Positions 34,463 through 42,892 of a stretch of 43,902 nucleotides of DNA are shown piece after piece. The notes beneath the pieces are model-generated. The model was given only the letters and a program-made list of their open reading frames with translations. It searched no databases and was not told the origin of the DNA. A program made the translations under genes and the position numbers. Position 1 is the first letter of the stretch. Each line of letters begins with the position of its first letter. The DNA is from an uncultured Mucilaginibacter sp. Its GTDB lineage: Bacteria; Bacteroidota; Bacteroidia; Sphingobacteriales; Sphingobacteriaceae. The DNA lies in NCBI GenBank assembly GCA_903863845.1, contig CAIPDP010000041.1, positions 1 through 43,902 of the forward strand. Reading direction: 5' to 3'.

Positions 34463-34810
34463 TCATCCTCCGGCTTTTTTCGCTTTGTAACCATCGGTTT
34501 GCAATAAGGCCAATATGCGGTCGCGAAAATCACCTTGAATCAATATCTCGCCATTCTTCACAGTGCCGCCTACCCCGCATTTTGATTTGAGTACTTTGCC
34601 CAGTGCTTCCAGGTCGGCCTCTTTTCCTACGAAATCGCTGATACGCGTTGTCAGTTTACCGCCCCCCCTGCGCTCCAGGTATATCTTCAGGTTTTGTTGT
34701 TGCGGCGGTAAGGTTGAAGCAGCAAAGCCGGTATCGCCCTGGTATTCGTATTCGGGATTGGTTGAATAAACGATCTGCGAGAAATCGTTGAATTTCTTTT
34801 TACTTGACAT
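34463..34810 (-). CDS. SUI1/eIF1-like translation factor (YciH family)
   Basis: A 115-residue protein. The C-terminal two thirds is a SUI1 domain: [19 protein letters not shown] (about 42-60), [20 protein letters not shown] (about 68-87) and [16 protein letters not shown]. The bacterial YciH-type proteins resemble eukaryotic eIF1 and influence start-site choice or stress translation. The domain is complete. It follows the diacylglycerol kinase gene with one base between stop and start, so the two form an operon of unrelated functions. Confidence 0.9.
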   Translation of the reverse strand: MSSKKKFNDFSQIVYSTNPEYEYQGDTGFAASTLPPQQQNLKIYLERRGGGKLTTRISDFVGKEADLEALGKVLKSKCGVGGTVKNGEILIQGDFRDRILALLQTDGYKAKKAGG

Positions 34811-34811
34811 G

Positions 34812-35744
34812 TTAGTAGGTACCGTTTAACCTTACTGAAGCAGGTTCACTCTGCCTCTGGTTTACAAATGAATCACCCGTGATGATCCGCAAAGCATCCG
34901 GAAATATATTAATTTCTGCCCTATCCCCCATTATCTGTGGCTCGCCATCAAGGTGCACCGGACCATCTCCTTTCCTTGTGACCAAAATATTTTTTCCCCT
35001 GATGATCTCCACAAATTCCGACTTGTCGGCAGTCTTTAAAAACATTCGCAAACCAAGCGCGGGAAAAAGATATAAAGGGAAAGGTTTAATGATACACACA
35101 TCAAGCAAACCATCCTGCACAGAAGCGGCAGGCGAAACATGGGCGTTATTTCCATACTGCGATGAGTTGGCAAAACTGAGCATAAATGCCGTCCGCTCAT
35201 AGTTCACCCCATCAACTTCTATCTGATAGACACCAGGCTTATAATTTAGCACCTCGCGTAGTGACGATTTGATGTATGCGCCAAATCCTCGTGTCTTGTC
35301 TTGCGCGAAAACTTCGGCTATATGAGCGTCGAAGCCCATTCCTGCCATATTAAAGAACCATTGACGATTAAATTTGGCACCGTCAATAGACGCTACGTTC
35401 TGCTTGTTGAGCGAATTTATCGCTTTAGCGGTATCCATAGGCAAACCCAGGAATCGGGCAAGGCCATTTCCAGAGCCAAATGGCAGCACACCAAGGATGG
35501 TATCGGTTCCGGCAACAGCTGATGCAATTTCATTTACTGTGCCATCGCCGCCGACGGCAATAATATAATCATACTGGCCTATACCGGCTTTGGCCAGCTT
35601 ATGGCCGTGAAATGCACGATTGGTAAATACAATAGTAGGCTCGAAAAGATTGTCATCGAGGTTTGCTTTGATCAGTTCAGGTACGTTGTCTTTATTTTTC
35701 CCTCCCGAAATCGGGTTTATAATAAATAGAGCTTTACTTTTCAA
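34812..35744 (-). CDS. diacylglycerol/lipid kinase family protein
   Basis: A 310-residue protein of the DAGK catalytic family. It shows [11 protein letters not shown] (about 5-15), [15 protein letters not shown] (about 63-77; the nucleotide loop GGDGT is 65-69) and [15 protein letters not shown] (about 86-100). It probably phosphorylates diacylglycerol or a sphingoid/undecaprenyl lipid. The start appears to be TTG at 35744: the only nearby ATG is in another frame and stops after four codons. A -7 element lies 20 bp upstream. It is divergent from metK. Confidence 0.9.
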   Translation of the reverse strand: MKSKALFIINPISGGKNKDNVPELIKANLDDNLFEPTIVFTNRAFHGHKLAKAGIGQYDYIIAVGGDGTVNEIASAVAGTDTILGVLPFGSGNGLARFLGLPMDTAKAINSLNKQNVASIDGAKFNRQWFFNMAGMGFDAHIAEVFAQDKTRGFGAYIKSSLREVLNYKPGVYQIEVDGVNYERTAFMLSFANSSQYGNNAHVSPAASVQDGLLDVCIIKPFPLYLFPALGLRMFLKTADKSEFVEIIRGKNILVTRKGDGPVHLDGEPQIMGDRAEINIFPDALRIITGDSFVNQRQSEPASVRLNGTY

Positions 35745-35763
35745 GCATTTGTATTTTATCGGT

Positions 35764-35771
35764 CAAAAGTA
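35764..35771 (-). promoter_or_regulatory. -7 promoter element TACTTTTG for the lipid kinase operon
   Basis: Minus-strand TAnnTTTG match, 19 bp before the TTG start at 35744. No clear -33 box is present. It lies about 30 bp from the divergent metK promoter candidate. Confidence 0.5.
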
Positions 35772-35803
35772 ACCCCTATTTTCGGCTTTGTAAAAAATTG
35801 TTT

Positions 35804-35811
35804 TAATTTTG
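35804..35811 (+). promoter_or_regulatory. -7 promoter element TAATTTTG of metK
   Basis: Plus-strand TAnnTTTG match. The transcript would start near 35816, just before the first base of the SAM-II-like aptamer, so the spacing fits. A TTTG lies upstream but only 13 bp away, shorter than usual for a -33 box. Confidence 0.55.
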
Positions 35812-35820
35812 ACCGTTGAA

Positions 35821-35893
35821 AGTGGACTGATTTGATTGACACGGTTTTCCCGGGTAAAGATTGCAACCACGTAAAAAAGTGCTAAAGCGAGTC
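35821..35893 (+). promoter_or_regulatory. SAM-II-like riboswitch (long-loop variant) upstream of metK
   Basis: Three conserved SAM-II blocks occur in order: CTGATTT (35827-35833), ATTGCAA (35860-35866) and GCTAAA (35881-35886). P1 can form between GTGG (35822-35825) and CCAC (35867-35870). The connecting A-rich segment GTAAAAAAGT matches the family. Deviations: two extra bases (AC) between P1 and TGATTT, a long first loop with an internal CCCGGG, and an unclear second helix (GAC 35838-35840 with GTC 35891-35893 is a candidate). SAM-II binds S-adenosylmethionine, the product of the downstream enzyme. Rfam has a long-loop SAM-II class that this may match. Confidence 0.75.
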
Positions 35894-35950
35894 TCTCTTT
35901 CACTGTTTACAGTTCCAATTTTTCCGCTTTCGCGATTTTAATTTTTTTTT
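35881..35950 (+). promoter_or_regulatory. possible metK expression platform, terminator-like helix
   Basis: GCTAAAGCG (35881-35889), which includes the aptamer's conserved GCTAAA, can pair with CGCTTTCGC (35925-35933) in 8 of 9 positions. A T-rich stretch ending in nine T follows (to 35950). A small hairpin, ACTG-TTTA-CAGT (35902-35913), lies in the loop. The helix would compete with ligand binding. The sign of the effect is unclear. Confidence 0.45.
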
Positions 35951-35960
35951 AAAAAACTTT

Positions 35961-37211
35961 ATGCCCTATTTATTCACTTCAGAATCAGTATCAGAAGGAC
36001 ACCCTGATAAGGTAGCCGACCAGATCTCGGACGCCCTCATTGATAATTTTTTAGCATTTGACGCCGAATCAAAGGTGGCCTGCGAAACGCTGGTTACTAC
36101 CGGGCAGGTGATCCTTGCCGGTGAGGTTAAATCAAAAGCTTATCTTGATGTACAAAAAATAGCCCGTGATGTGATCAACCGCATTGGCTACAATAAGAGC
36201 GAGTATATGTTTGACGGCAGCTCCTGCGGTGTATTGTCAGCTATTCATGAGCAATCGCCTGATATCAACCAGGGTGTTGACCGTAGCGCCAAAGAAGAAC
36301 AAGGGGCCGGCGACCAGGGTATGATGTTTGGTTATGCTACCAGCGAAACTGATAATTACATGCCATTGGCTTTAGACATTGCCCACGCCCTGCTGATCGA
36401 GCTGGCTGCGATACGCCGAGAAGATAAAGAGATCAAATACCTTCGTCCGGATGCCAAATCACAGGTTACCCTGGAGTATAGCGACGATAACAAACCCGTT
36501 CGTATCGACGCCATCGTTATATCTACCCAGCACGATGATTTCGACGAAGAAAAGGCAATGCTTAAAAAGATCAGCAACGATATTATCGGTATCCTGATCC
36601 CCCGCGTAAAAGCTAAGTATCCTAAATATGCTCATTTCTTTAACGATCATATCAAATATCATATTAACCCTACCGGTAAATTTGTGATCGGTGGCCCTCA
36701 TGGTGATACCGGTTTGACCGGCCGTAAGATCATTGTTGATACCTATGGCGGCAAAGGCGCCCATGGTGGCGGTGCATTTTCGGGTAAGGATCCTTCGAAA
36801 GTTGACCGCTCGGCTGCTTATGCAACCCGCCATATCGCGAAGAATTTGGTAGCAGCTGGTGTAGCTGATGAAATTTTAGTACAAGTATCGTACGCTATCG
36901 GCGTTGCCCAACCAATGGGTATTTATATAAATACTTATGGCACTGGCAAAGTTGGCTTGAGTGATGGCGAGATCGCCTCAAAAGTTGAAGGCTTATTTAA
37001 CATGACGCCTTATGCGATTGAAACGCGTCTGAAATTACGTAACCCTATTTACGGCGAAACCGCTGCTTATGGGCATTTTGGTAAGCCACACCAAACAGTA
37101 ACCAAAATTTTTACTAGTCCCGAAGGCCGCCAGGTAACGACCGAAGTTGAGTTATTTACCTGGGAAAAATTGGATTACGTTGAAAAAGTAAAACACGCTT
37201 TTGGTTTATAA
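35961..37211 (+). CDS. metK: S-adenosylmethionine synthetase
   Basis: A 416-residue enzyme that makes SAM from methionine and ATP. It shows [18 protein letters not shown] (about 10-27), [12 protein letters not shown] (about 115-126), [20 protein letters not shown] (about 244-263) and [19 protein letters not shown], covering the ATP, methionine and metal sites. The length is normal with a modest insert relative to E. coli. The leader carries a SAM-II-like riboswitch, pointing to feedback control by its own product. A strong terminator follows. Confidence 0.98.
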   Translation: MPYLFTSESVSEGHPDKVADQISDALIDNFLAFDAESKVACETLVTTGQVILAGEVKSKAYLDVQKIARDVINRIGYNKSEYMFDGSSCGVLSAIHEQSPDINQGVDRSAKEEQGAGDQGMMFGYATSETDNYMPLALDIAHALLIELAAIRREDKEIKYLRPDAKSQVTLEYSDDNKPVRIDAIVISTQHDDFDEEKAMLKKISNDIIGILIPRVKAKYPKYAHFFNDHIKYHINPTGKFVIGGPHGDTGLTGRKIIVDTYGGKGAHGGGAFSGKDPSKVDRSAAYATRHIAKNLVAAGVADEILVQVSYAIGVAQPMGIYINTYGTGKVGLSDGEIASKVEGLFNMTPYAIETRLKLRNPIYGETAAYGHFGKPHQTVTKIFTSPEGRQVTTEVELFTWEKLDYVEKVKHAFGL

Positions 37212-37235
37212 TTGGCGTTGCTTTAAACGTATGAG

Positions 37236-37271
37236 AAATAGCGAACGGTTATCTAACCTTTCGCTATTTTT
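37236..37271 (+). terminator. intrinsic terminator after metK
   Basis: AAATAGCGAA (37236-37245) pairs with TTCGCTATTT (37260-37269). After a C/T mismatch, the inner helix is GGTT/AACC with a 4-base loop. T residues follow the stem. Confidence 0.92.
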
Positions 37272-37412
37272 GTTTGAAGCCTGGTATAGATTAAAAAAAA
37301 TGGAGTACTTGATCGTCAAACTTTTTGATAATCCGGCTCGTAAAACAAGCTCCTTCGCAAAATATTAATTTTACCAGAAATACTTATTTTAGTTGAATAA
37401 TCGCTTTTAACC

Positions 37413-38171
37413 GTGCCATTTACCTTTTCTCACCCCGCAGCCGTTTTACCCTTAAAATATATTTATAATCGTCCGCCGGTATTGACTTCCCTGGTTATAG
37501 GTAGCATGATACCTGATTTTGAATACTTTCTTCGAATGAAAGATATGTCCTGGCATAGCCACACTTGGCCGGGCGTCATCTGGTTCGATCTTCCGCTGGG
37601 TATTATTGTATTGCTTATCTATACAATAATTGTTAAGGATAAGTTGATCGCGCATTTGCCGGCAGGAATCAACCGGCGCTTTTCTGAATTTGAAAAGGAT
37701 AAAAAAAGTTTTAAAGGCTTCAAGTGGTATCTGGTAGCTGCAATATGTATCGTCGTTGGGGCAGCATCTCATATAATTTGGGATTCATTTACCCACCCTT
37801 TTGGCTATTTTGTAATGCATCACTGGTCTTTACAGAAAAAGTATGACATAGGGCATCATGGCATCGAATTGTTCAATATTTTACAGAATGTTAGTAGCGC
37901 GGTTGGGGCCTTGATCATTGCATTCGCAATTTATCGCCTGCCCAAAGGTAAATTTACCGGAGTTAGCAGCAAACAGATATTTTTCTATTGGATACAAATT
38001 ATAGCCATAGCGTTATTTGTATTACTGATCAGACTAAGCCGCGGACTGAGTATCAAATATTATCCGCATGTTATTGTAACAACCATTTCGGGCTTTTTGA
38101 TCGGCCTGATATTGGTTTCGCTGGTAACACCAATTAAAAAACAGACTATTAATACCGGTTCTGCCGGATAG
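37413..38171 (+). CDS. DUF4184 family membrane protein
   Basis: A 252-residue protein starting at GTG. The N-terminus MPFTFSHPAAVLPLKYI and LVIGSMIPDFEYFLRM (about 28-43) match DUF4184, a family of polytopic membrane proteins with conserved His and Asp residues; further His/Asp motifs are HIIWDSFTHPFGYF (about 122) and GHHGIELFN. About six helices are predicted. The conserved polar set suggests a membrane-embedded metal site or hydrolase, but no activity is established. Its last 23 bases overlap the 3' end of the opposing YqaE-like gene. Confidence 0.85.
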   Translation: MPFTFSHPAAVLPLKYIYNRPPVLTSLVIGSMIPDFEYFLRMKDMSWHSHTWPGVIWFDLPLGIIVLLIYTIIVKDKLIAHLPAGINRRFSEFEKDKKSFKGFKWYLVAAICIVVGAASHIIWDSFTHPFGYFVMHHWSLQKKYDIGHHGIELFNILQNVSSAVGALIIAFAIYRLPKGKFTGVSSKQIFFYWIQIIAIALFVLLIRLSRGLSIKYYPHVIVTTISGFLIGLILVSLVTPIKKQTINTGSAG

Positions 38172-38349
38172 CACGAACTACCCTACGGTTACGTTTTTCG
38201 GCATAATAGTCATTTGTAACCAAAATGGCATGTATAACACCGGGTATCCACAGGCATAGTGTAAGCAGGCAGCTAAGCAGGAACGCACCAATGCGACCGG
38301 TAGTTAACACCGCAAAAGGTGGCAGCACAAGACAGAGAAAGTAGCGCAT
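38149..38349 (-). CDS. YqaE/Pmp3 family membrane protein
   Basis: A 66-residue protein with two helices: YFLCLVLPPFAVLTTGRIGA and FLLSCLLTLCLWIPGVIHAI, the standard UPF0057 (Pmp3/YqaE) pattern with PP and the GxIHA-like ending, then a charged tail. Family members are stress-induced small membrane proteins that affect membrane potential in yeast and plants. Its 3' end overlaps the DUF4184 gene tail by 23 bp on the other strand. Confidence 0.88.
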   Translation of the reverse strand: MRYFLCLVLPPFAVLTTGRIGAFLLSCLLTLCLWIPGVIHAILVTNDYYAEKRNRRVVRAIRQNRY

Positions 38350-38403
38350 AATACAAATTAGATATTCTTTCGGAAAAAAAGTTACAGAACAGAAGATTAC
38401 TTT

Positions 38404-38410
38404 TACTTTG
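38404..38410 (+). promoter_or_regulatory. possible -7 element TACTTTG of the NUDIX gene
   Basis: One base shorter than the TAnnTTTG consensus, 17 bases before the ATG at 38428. No convincing -33 box. Confidence 0.3.
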
Positions 38411-38427
38411 CATCAACTGATGGATTT

Positions 38428-38988
38428 ATGCAACATAACGAAGAAAATCCCTGGCAAATAATTTCTGAAAAATTAGCTTACGACAATCCCTGGATCAAAG
38501 TCACCGAATACCAGGTGATCAATCCTTCGGGCAACCCCGGTATTTACGGCAAGGTTCATTTTAAAGGAATAGCGATAGGCGTGCTCCCGCTTGATGAGCT
38601 CCTGAATACCTACCTGGTTGGTCAATTCCGTTTCGCCACGAACCAATATTGCTGGGAACTACCAGAAGGCGGCGGACCATTGGATGTAGATCCCATCGAA
38701 TCAGGCAAACGAGAACTACTGGAAGAAACCGGACTTAAAGCTGATCATTGGTCCGAATTACTACGCATGCATTTATCAAATTCGGTATCCGACGAACTTT
38801 GTATCGTTTATGTGGCGCGGGGCTTGCATCAATTTGAAGCCGAACCGGAAGATACCGAGCAACTTGTCGTAAAAAAATTGCCGTTTGAAGAAGTTTACCA
38901 AATGGTAGCAAATGGTTCAATTACAGATTCGGTTACGGTTGCGGCAGTATTAAAGGCAAGGATATTACTAATGGAAGGTAAGCTTTAA
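38428..38988 (+). CDS. NUDIX hydrolase (ADP-ribose pyrophosphatase-like)
   Basis: A 186-residue protein. The Nudix box is GGGPLDVDPIESGKRELLEE followed by TGL, with the catalytic REL.EETGL part intact. The conserved Glu that normally lies 8 residues before that Arg is Val here, flanked by Asp on both sides. The N-terminal part (WIKVTEYQVINPSGNPGIYG) and FRFATNQYCWELPEGGG resemble ADP-ribose or nucleoside-diphosphate-sugar hydrolases. The substrate cannot be told. It is a free-standing plus-strand gene. Confidence 0.9.
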   Translation: MQHNEENPWQIISEKLAYDNPWIKVTEYQVINPSGNPGIYGKVHFKGIAIGVLPLDELLNTYLVGQFRFATNQYCWELPEGGGPLDVDPIESGKRELLEETGLKADHWSELLRMHLSNSVSDELCIVYVARGLHQFEAEPEDTEQLVVKKLPFEEVYQMVANGSITDSVTVAAVLKARILLMEGKL

Positions 38989-39070
38989 AAACGAATCTGT
39001 GTTTAAGTGATCACGTTTAAAAATGCCGATCTAAGAGTGCCTATCTTTTCAACATAATCAACCAAAACCC

Positions 39071-39078
39071 TACCTTTG
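39071..39078 (+). promoter_or_regulatory. -7 promoter element TACCTTTG of the acyltransferase gene
   Basis: Exact TAnnTTTG match, 6 bases before the ATG at 39085. A TTTTC lies about 20 bp upstream where a -33 box would be. The transcript would be leaderless or nearly so. Confidence 0.5.
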
Positions 39079-39084
39079 CCCTGT

Positions 39085-39831
39085 ATGAGAAAACTGTTAG
39101 GTTATATTTTTTCACCCATACACTACTTTTTATTTGGGTTTTTCCTGTGCTTTTACCATCCGTTGCAATGGTTTACTTTCAACGTTTTCGGGTATAAGGC
39201 ACATAAATGGATCGTTGACATTATGAACGCCTGCGTGGTTGGCAGTTATTACGCATTAGGAAATACGGTAACATTTGTCAATGAAAAGAATTTACCCATC
39301 GGACGGCCCATCGTCTTCATCTCCAACCACCAGAGTTTGTACGATATCCCGGTGCTGATATGGTACCTGCGTAAATACCATGCGAAATTTATCTCCAAGA
39401 TCGAACTTACCAAAGGTATCCCATCCGTCTCCTATAACCTGCGCCACGGCGGAGCGGCTAATATTGATCGTAATGATCCCCGCCAGGCGATTACAGAGAT
39501 CGGCAAACTCGGCACCCGCATGAAAGAAAAAAAATGGTCGTGTGTTATTTTCCCCGAAGGCACGCGTTCAAAAGACGGGCAGGTAAAAACCTTTCAGGCG
39601 GCTGGTGTTGCTACCATTTTAAAAAAATGTCCCGAAGCCCTGGTGGTACCAATAGCCATCAACAATGCCTGGAAAATGGTACAATATGGCCACTATCCTT
39701 TGAGTACCTTCACCGCTATGAAATGGGAGGTTTTAACTCCGATAGAGCCGGCGGGAATTCCTGCTGATGAAGTGGTTAGGCAGTCTGAAAATGCGATAAA
39801 GCAATACCTGGGTCAAACCGTCAACGGGTAA
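39085..39831 (+). CDS. plsC: 1-acyl-sn-glycerol-3-phosphate acyltransferase
   Basis: A 248-residue membrane-associated PlsC-type acyltransferase. It carries the HX4D motif NHQSLYD (His82, Asp87) and the substrate loop FPEGTRSKDG (about 153-162), with an N-terminal hydrophobic segment (YFLFGFFLCFYHPLQWFTF). It converts lysophosphatidic acid to phosphatidic acid in phospholipid synthesis. I chose the ATG at 39085 over an in-frame TTG at 39076, because the -7 element covers the latter. It converges on the LytTR regulator gene, with 10 bp between. Confidence 0.9.
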   Translation: MRKLLGYIFSPIHYFLFGFFLCFYHPLQWFTFNVFGYKAHKWIVDIMNACVVGSYYALGNTVTFVNEKNLPIGRPIVFISNHQSLYDIPVLIWYLRKYHAKFISKIELTKGIPSVSYNLRHGGAANIDRNDPRQAITEIGKLGTRMKEKKWSCVIFPEGTRSKDGQVKTFQAAGVATILKKCPEALVVPIAINNAWKMVQYGHYPLSTFTAMKWEVLTPIEPAGIPADEVVRQSENAIKQYLGQTVNG

Positions 39832-39841
39832 AACGGCTCGG

Positions 39842-40570
39842 TCAAATGTTTTTCCCGTCGATCACTTTAAAGAAATCATCGCGGTAGGTGTCTCCAACCG
39901 GGATCACTTTCTCACCAATGAAAATCCGGCTTCGTTCAATGCTGTCGATCTTATTGATAGACACGATATAAGATTTATGAACCCTGATAAAGTGCTTTTC
40001 GGGTAAAGCGTCCTCCATCTTTTTCATGTTTTGCAAGGTAATGATACGTTCGGCCGGTGTGAATATTGAGATATAGTCTTTTAGCCCTTCGATATACAGG
40101 ATATCATTTAGGTATACTTTTTGGATCTTATGTTCGGTTTTCACAAAGATAAAATCGCTTAAAAAATCGTTTTGCGGCGGCGCGGTCTCCACTTTAACTT
40201 CCGCTTTTCCGGCAGGCTGCAATACTGCCTGCGCTTTTTGAACAGATTTAAAGAAACGATCAAAGGCAATTGGTTTCAACAGGTAATCGATCACATCTAA
40301 TTCATACCCTTCCAATGCATATTGTGAGTAGGCCGTAGTAAGAATAACTTTTGCTTTGCCGTTGGCGATCCGAAGAAACTGGATACCGGTCAATTCAGGC
40401 ATTTGCACATCAAGGAATACCAGGTCTATCCCACCCTGCTGAACCAATTGCAGAGCGTCGATAGGATTGGTCGTAGCCTTCACTAATTCCAGAAAAGGCA
40501 TCTTGGAAATATAATCTTCCAGTATATGGAGCGCCAAAGGCTCATCGTCAACTACAAGGCACCTGATCAT
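39842..40570 (-). CDS. LytTR family response regulator
   Basis: A 242-residue protein. A receiver domain (1-118) with acidic pocket Asp8/Asp9, phosphoacceptor Asp54 (LVFLDVQMPELTG) and Lys99 (YLLKP) is joined to a C-terminal LytTR DNA-binding domain (about 145-240; ILYIEGLKDYISIF, FIRVHKSYIVSI). It should bind direct repeats in target promoters when phosphorylated. It follows its kinase gene after 1 bp. The ABC transporter genes on the far side of the kinase are a plausible target. Confidence 0.95.
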   Translation of the reverse strand: MIRCLVVDDEPLALHILEDYISKMPFLELVKATTNPIDALQLVQQGGIDLVFLDVQMPELTGIQFLRIANGKAKVILTTAYSQYALEGYELDVIDYLLKPIAFDRFFKSVQKAQAVLQPAGKAEVKVETAPPQNDFLSDFIFVKTEHKIQKVYLNDILYIEGLKDYISIFTPAERIITLQNMKKMEDALPEKHFIRVHKSYIVSINKIDSIERSRIFIGEKVIPVGDTYRDDFFKVIDGKNI

Positions 40571-40571
40571 A

Positions 40572-41684
40572 TTACAAAACTAATGTTAATTCGGCAGTGT
40601 AAGTATCTGGTTTGTCCTGTATCTCCAACTTGTATTTCCCGGGGTAAAGCAAGTCAAGCCGCCGTTGTACATTGCTTAAACCAACTCCTCCTTCTATATC
40701 CCGGTTGTTATGGTGCTTTTTATTTTCGATATAGAAATACAGATTAGTTCCATTCAGGTTAATGATCAGTCTTATAGGCACCAATGGATCGTTGGCTACG
40801 CCATGCTTAAATGCATTCTCAATAAATGCGATCAACAGCAAAGGCACTATTTTTTGATTGCCAACCTCACCAGTTATCCGGTAATCGATAAATGCTTTAT
40901 TGCCGAACCTGATCTTCTGCAGGTCGATATAATTTTGCAGGTATTGCAATTCCTTTGACAGGTCAACCTTTCCATCATTGCTTTCATATAACATATACCG
41001 CATGATCTCGGATAGCTTCAATATCGCTTCCGGAGCAGTATCAGATTTCTGGTAAGCCAACGAATAAATACTATTGAGCGAGTTGAACAGAAAGTGAGGA
41101 TTGATCTGCGATTTCAGGAAAGCTAATTCGGCGCTAAGGCGCTGTGTTTCGAGGTCGCGTTGAATACGGGCATTTAAAAACCAATCCGTCCCGAATTTCA
41201 GGGCCGTACTGAGAAAAAGGAAAAAGATATTAGTTAAGCACGAACTGGTAAAGTAAGCCAGGAAGGTGGTGTTTTTACTGTCCTTATGCTCCAATAGAAT
41301 ATCTTTAAAAAACAGGGCGATCCCGTATTTACCAAGCGCAAAAACAACAATTATAGTAACAAGGGCTATGGTATAATAACGGTATTTCTTAAGTTCCAGA
41401 AATCGGGGAATAAGGTAGAGGTAGTTGAAATAAAAGAGGCCGATATTAATGACACTATAGATACCAAAAATAACTGCAACCTCCCTGGGTGTTATCTTAC
41501 TGTTTTCGACAGTCAGGTAAACGAAATAGGAAAGGATACTTACCCAAAAAGCAATGTGCCAGAATATTTGCCAATTTCTTTTCACTCTCCTAAAGTAATA
41601 TTTTGCGAATGTTAAAAGTGGTGTTTTTATATAAACAGTATTATTTCTTCGATGAACTGGCATATTTCTTCGATGAACTGGCAT
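40572..41684 (-). CDS. LytS/YehU-type sensor histidine kinase
   Basis: A 370-residue kinase. About four N-terminal helices (38-165) precede a His_kinase domain with the H-box FLKSQINPHFLFNSLNSIYS (phosphoacceptor His197), and an ATPase domain with IAFIENAFKHGV (N-box) and GGVGLSNVQRRL (G-box). There is no obvious periplasmic sensor domain, so it probably senses a membrane signal. The start is ambiguous: an identical 7-codon segment (MPVHRRN) occurs twice at the N-terminus because of a 21-bp tandem duplication, so translation could begin at 41684 or 41663. Confidence 0.93.
   Translation of the reverse strand: MPVHRRNMPVHRRNNTVYIKTPLLTFAKYYFRRVKRNWQIFWHIAFWVSILSYFVYLTVENSKITPREVAVIFGIYSVINIGLFYFNYLYLIPRFLELKKYRYYTIALVTIIVVFALGKYGIALFFKDILLEHKDSKNTTFLAYFTSSCLTNIFFLFLSTALKFGTDWFLNARIQRDLETQRLSAELAFLKSQINPHFLFNSLNSIYSLAYQKSDTAPEAILKLSEIMRYMLYESNDGKVDLSKELQYLQNYIDLQKIRFGNKAFIDYRITGEVGNQKIVPLLLIAFIENAFKHGVANDPLVPIRLIINLNGTNLYFYIENKKHHNNRDIEGGVGLSNVQRRLDLLYPGKYKLEIQDKPDTYTAELTLVL
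41642..41683. repeat. perfect 21-bp tandem duplication at the kinase start
   Basis: Two identical 21-bp copies at 41642-41662 and 41663-41683 (each from TATTTCTTC to AACTGGCA on the plus strand). Each copy contains the reverse complement of ATGCCAGTTCATCG, so the kinase gene has two in-frame candidate starts. The exact identity suggests a recent event or one that is maintained. Confidence 0.95.
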
Positions 41685-41788
41685 CAAAATGCAAAAAACC
41701 GTTCATCTACAAATCCTGCCAGTTGGTCTAATACATTTTAGAACTTAAAAAAATAGCTATTCTTTTGTTTCATCAAAAAACAAGCACC

Positions 41789-41995
41789 ATGAAAAAGCTG
41801 TTCACCAATTCGAATCCGTTTATATTACTGCTATTACCTGTAGTATTTGCTTTAGTGATGGGGATAAGTTATCAGGCGCAACAAAAAAGAGCATATGACT
41901 CCGGGACAAGCAGTTCCCCTTCAACTTCCCTTTTTTATAAAGGTGTAACGTTGGTTAAAACTGTTTGTTCAATTGCCAAGGAAAAATTATGGTAA
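41789..41995 (+). CDS. small membrane protein upstream of ABC transporter
   Basis: A 68-residue protein with one hydrophobic helix (PFILLLLPVVFALVMGISY, about 9-27), then a Ser-rich stretch and a basic, Cys-containing tail. I do not recognise it. Its stop codon lies inside the ABC ATPase start: the two frames share 7 bases (ATGGTAA), so translation is probably coupled. I chose the ATG at 41789 (MKKLFTNSN) over an upstream TTG. It may be an accessory part of the transporter, which is only positional. Confidence 0.65.
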   Translation: MKKLFTNSNPFILLLLPVVFALVMGISYQAQQKRAYDSGTSSSPSTSLFYKGVTLVKTVCSIAKEKLW

Positions 41996-42888
41996 TTGAT
42001 ACGCAGGGGCTCAGCTTCAACTTCGGCAGCCAGCCAGTTGTCAGTTCATTGTCCCTGCAAGTGCCCGAAGGCAGTATATATGGCTTCCTTGGCCCAAATG
42101 GCGCCGGAAAGACTACCACAATCAAACTGCTGCTCAATCTGTTAAAAACAGACCGGGGCAGCATTCATATTTTTGGCAAGGAACTTAACAGCAACCGAAT
42201 TGCCATCCTTTCACAAATAGGTTCACTGATTGAGCAACCGGCCATTTACAGCCATCTTACCGGCAAAGAAAACCTGATGAACAGGGCCCTTTTGCTTCAA
42301 GTTGCTGAGACACGTGTCGACGAAATACTCGATCTGGTTCAACTGAAAAACGCGGCAAATAAAAAAGCTGGTAAATATTCGTTAGGGATGAAACAACGCC
42401 TGGGTATTGGCCTGGCTTTGTTACCAGACCCAAAACTTTTAATATTAGACGAACCCACAAATGGTCTCGATCCTAACGGTATCATCGAGATTCGGGAGCT
42501 GCTGATTCGACTTGTTTCCAGACATCAAAAAACTGTTTTTGTATCAAGTCACCTACTGGGTGAGATAGAACGTATGGCAACGCATGTGGGTATTATCGAT
42601 CGCGGCGAACTTTTATTTCAGGGCAGTATAGCAGATCTGCAGTCGATAAGTCAACCACAAATTCATATCGAAGTTGAAAATACCGTTGATGCCGCAAATT
42701 TTTTGGTAAAACATGGCTTTACCGTAAACGAGATCAACGAGGATCATATTACTGTGCCATTTGCATCCAAAACACAGATGGCCGAAATAAACGCCTTGCT
42801 GATTCGCAACAACTACCCTGTTTTCAGTATCCATAAGACGCAAAAGGATCTGGAAAAATTGTTTTTAGATATCACCCAAAAAGCCTGA
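41989..42888 (+). CDS. ABC transporter ATP-binding protein
   Basis: A 299-residue ATPase. Walker A GPNGAGKTT (35-43), signature YSLGMKQRLG (about 132-141), Walker B LLILDEPTNGLDP (about 151) and H-loop SSHLLGE are intact. It resembles the ATPases of bacitracin/lantibiotic-type exporters (BcrA group). The C-terminal 80 residues form the extra domain of this group. It overlaps the small upstream gene by 7 bases and is followed by the permease after 4 bp. Confidence 0.93.
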   Translation: MVIDTQGLSFNFGSQPVVSSLSLQVPEGSIYGFLGPNGAGKTTTIKLLLNLLKTDRGSIHIFGKELNSNRIAILSQIGSLIEQPAIYSHLTGKENLMNRALLLQVAETRVDEILDLVQLKNAANKKAGKYSLGMKQRLGIGLALLPDPKLLILDEPTNGLDPNGIIEIRELLIRLVSRHQKTVFVSSHLLGEIERMATHVGIIDRGELLFQGSIADLQSISQPQIHIEVENTVDAANFLVKHGFTVNEINEDHITVPFASKTQMAEINALLIRNNYPVFSIHKTQKDLEKLFLDITQKA

Positions 42889-42892
42889 GGAA

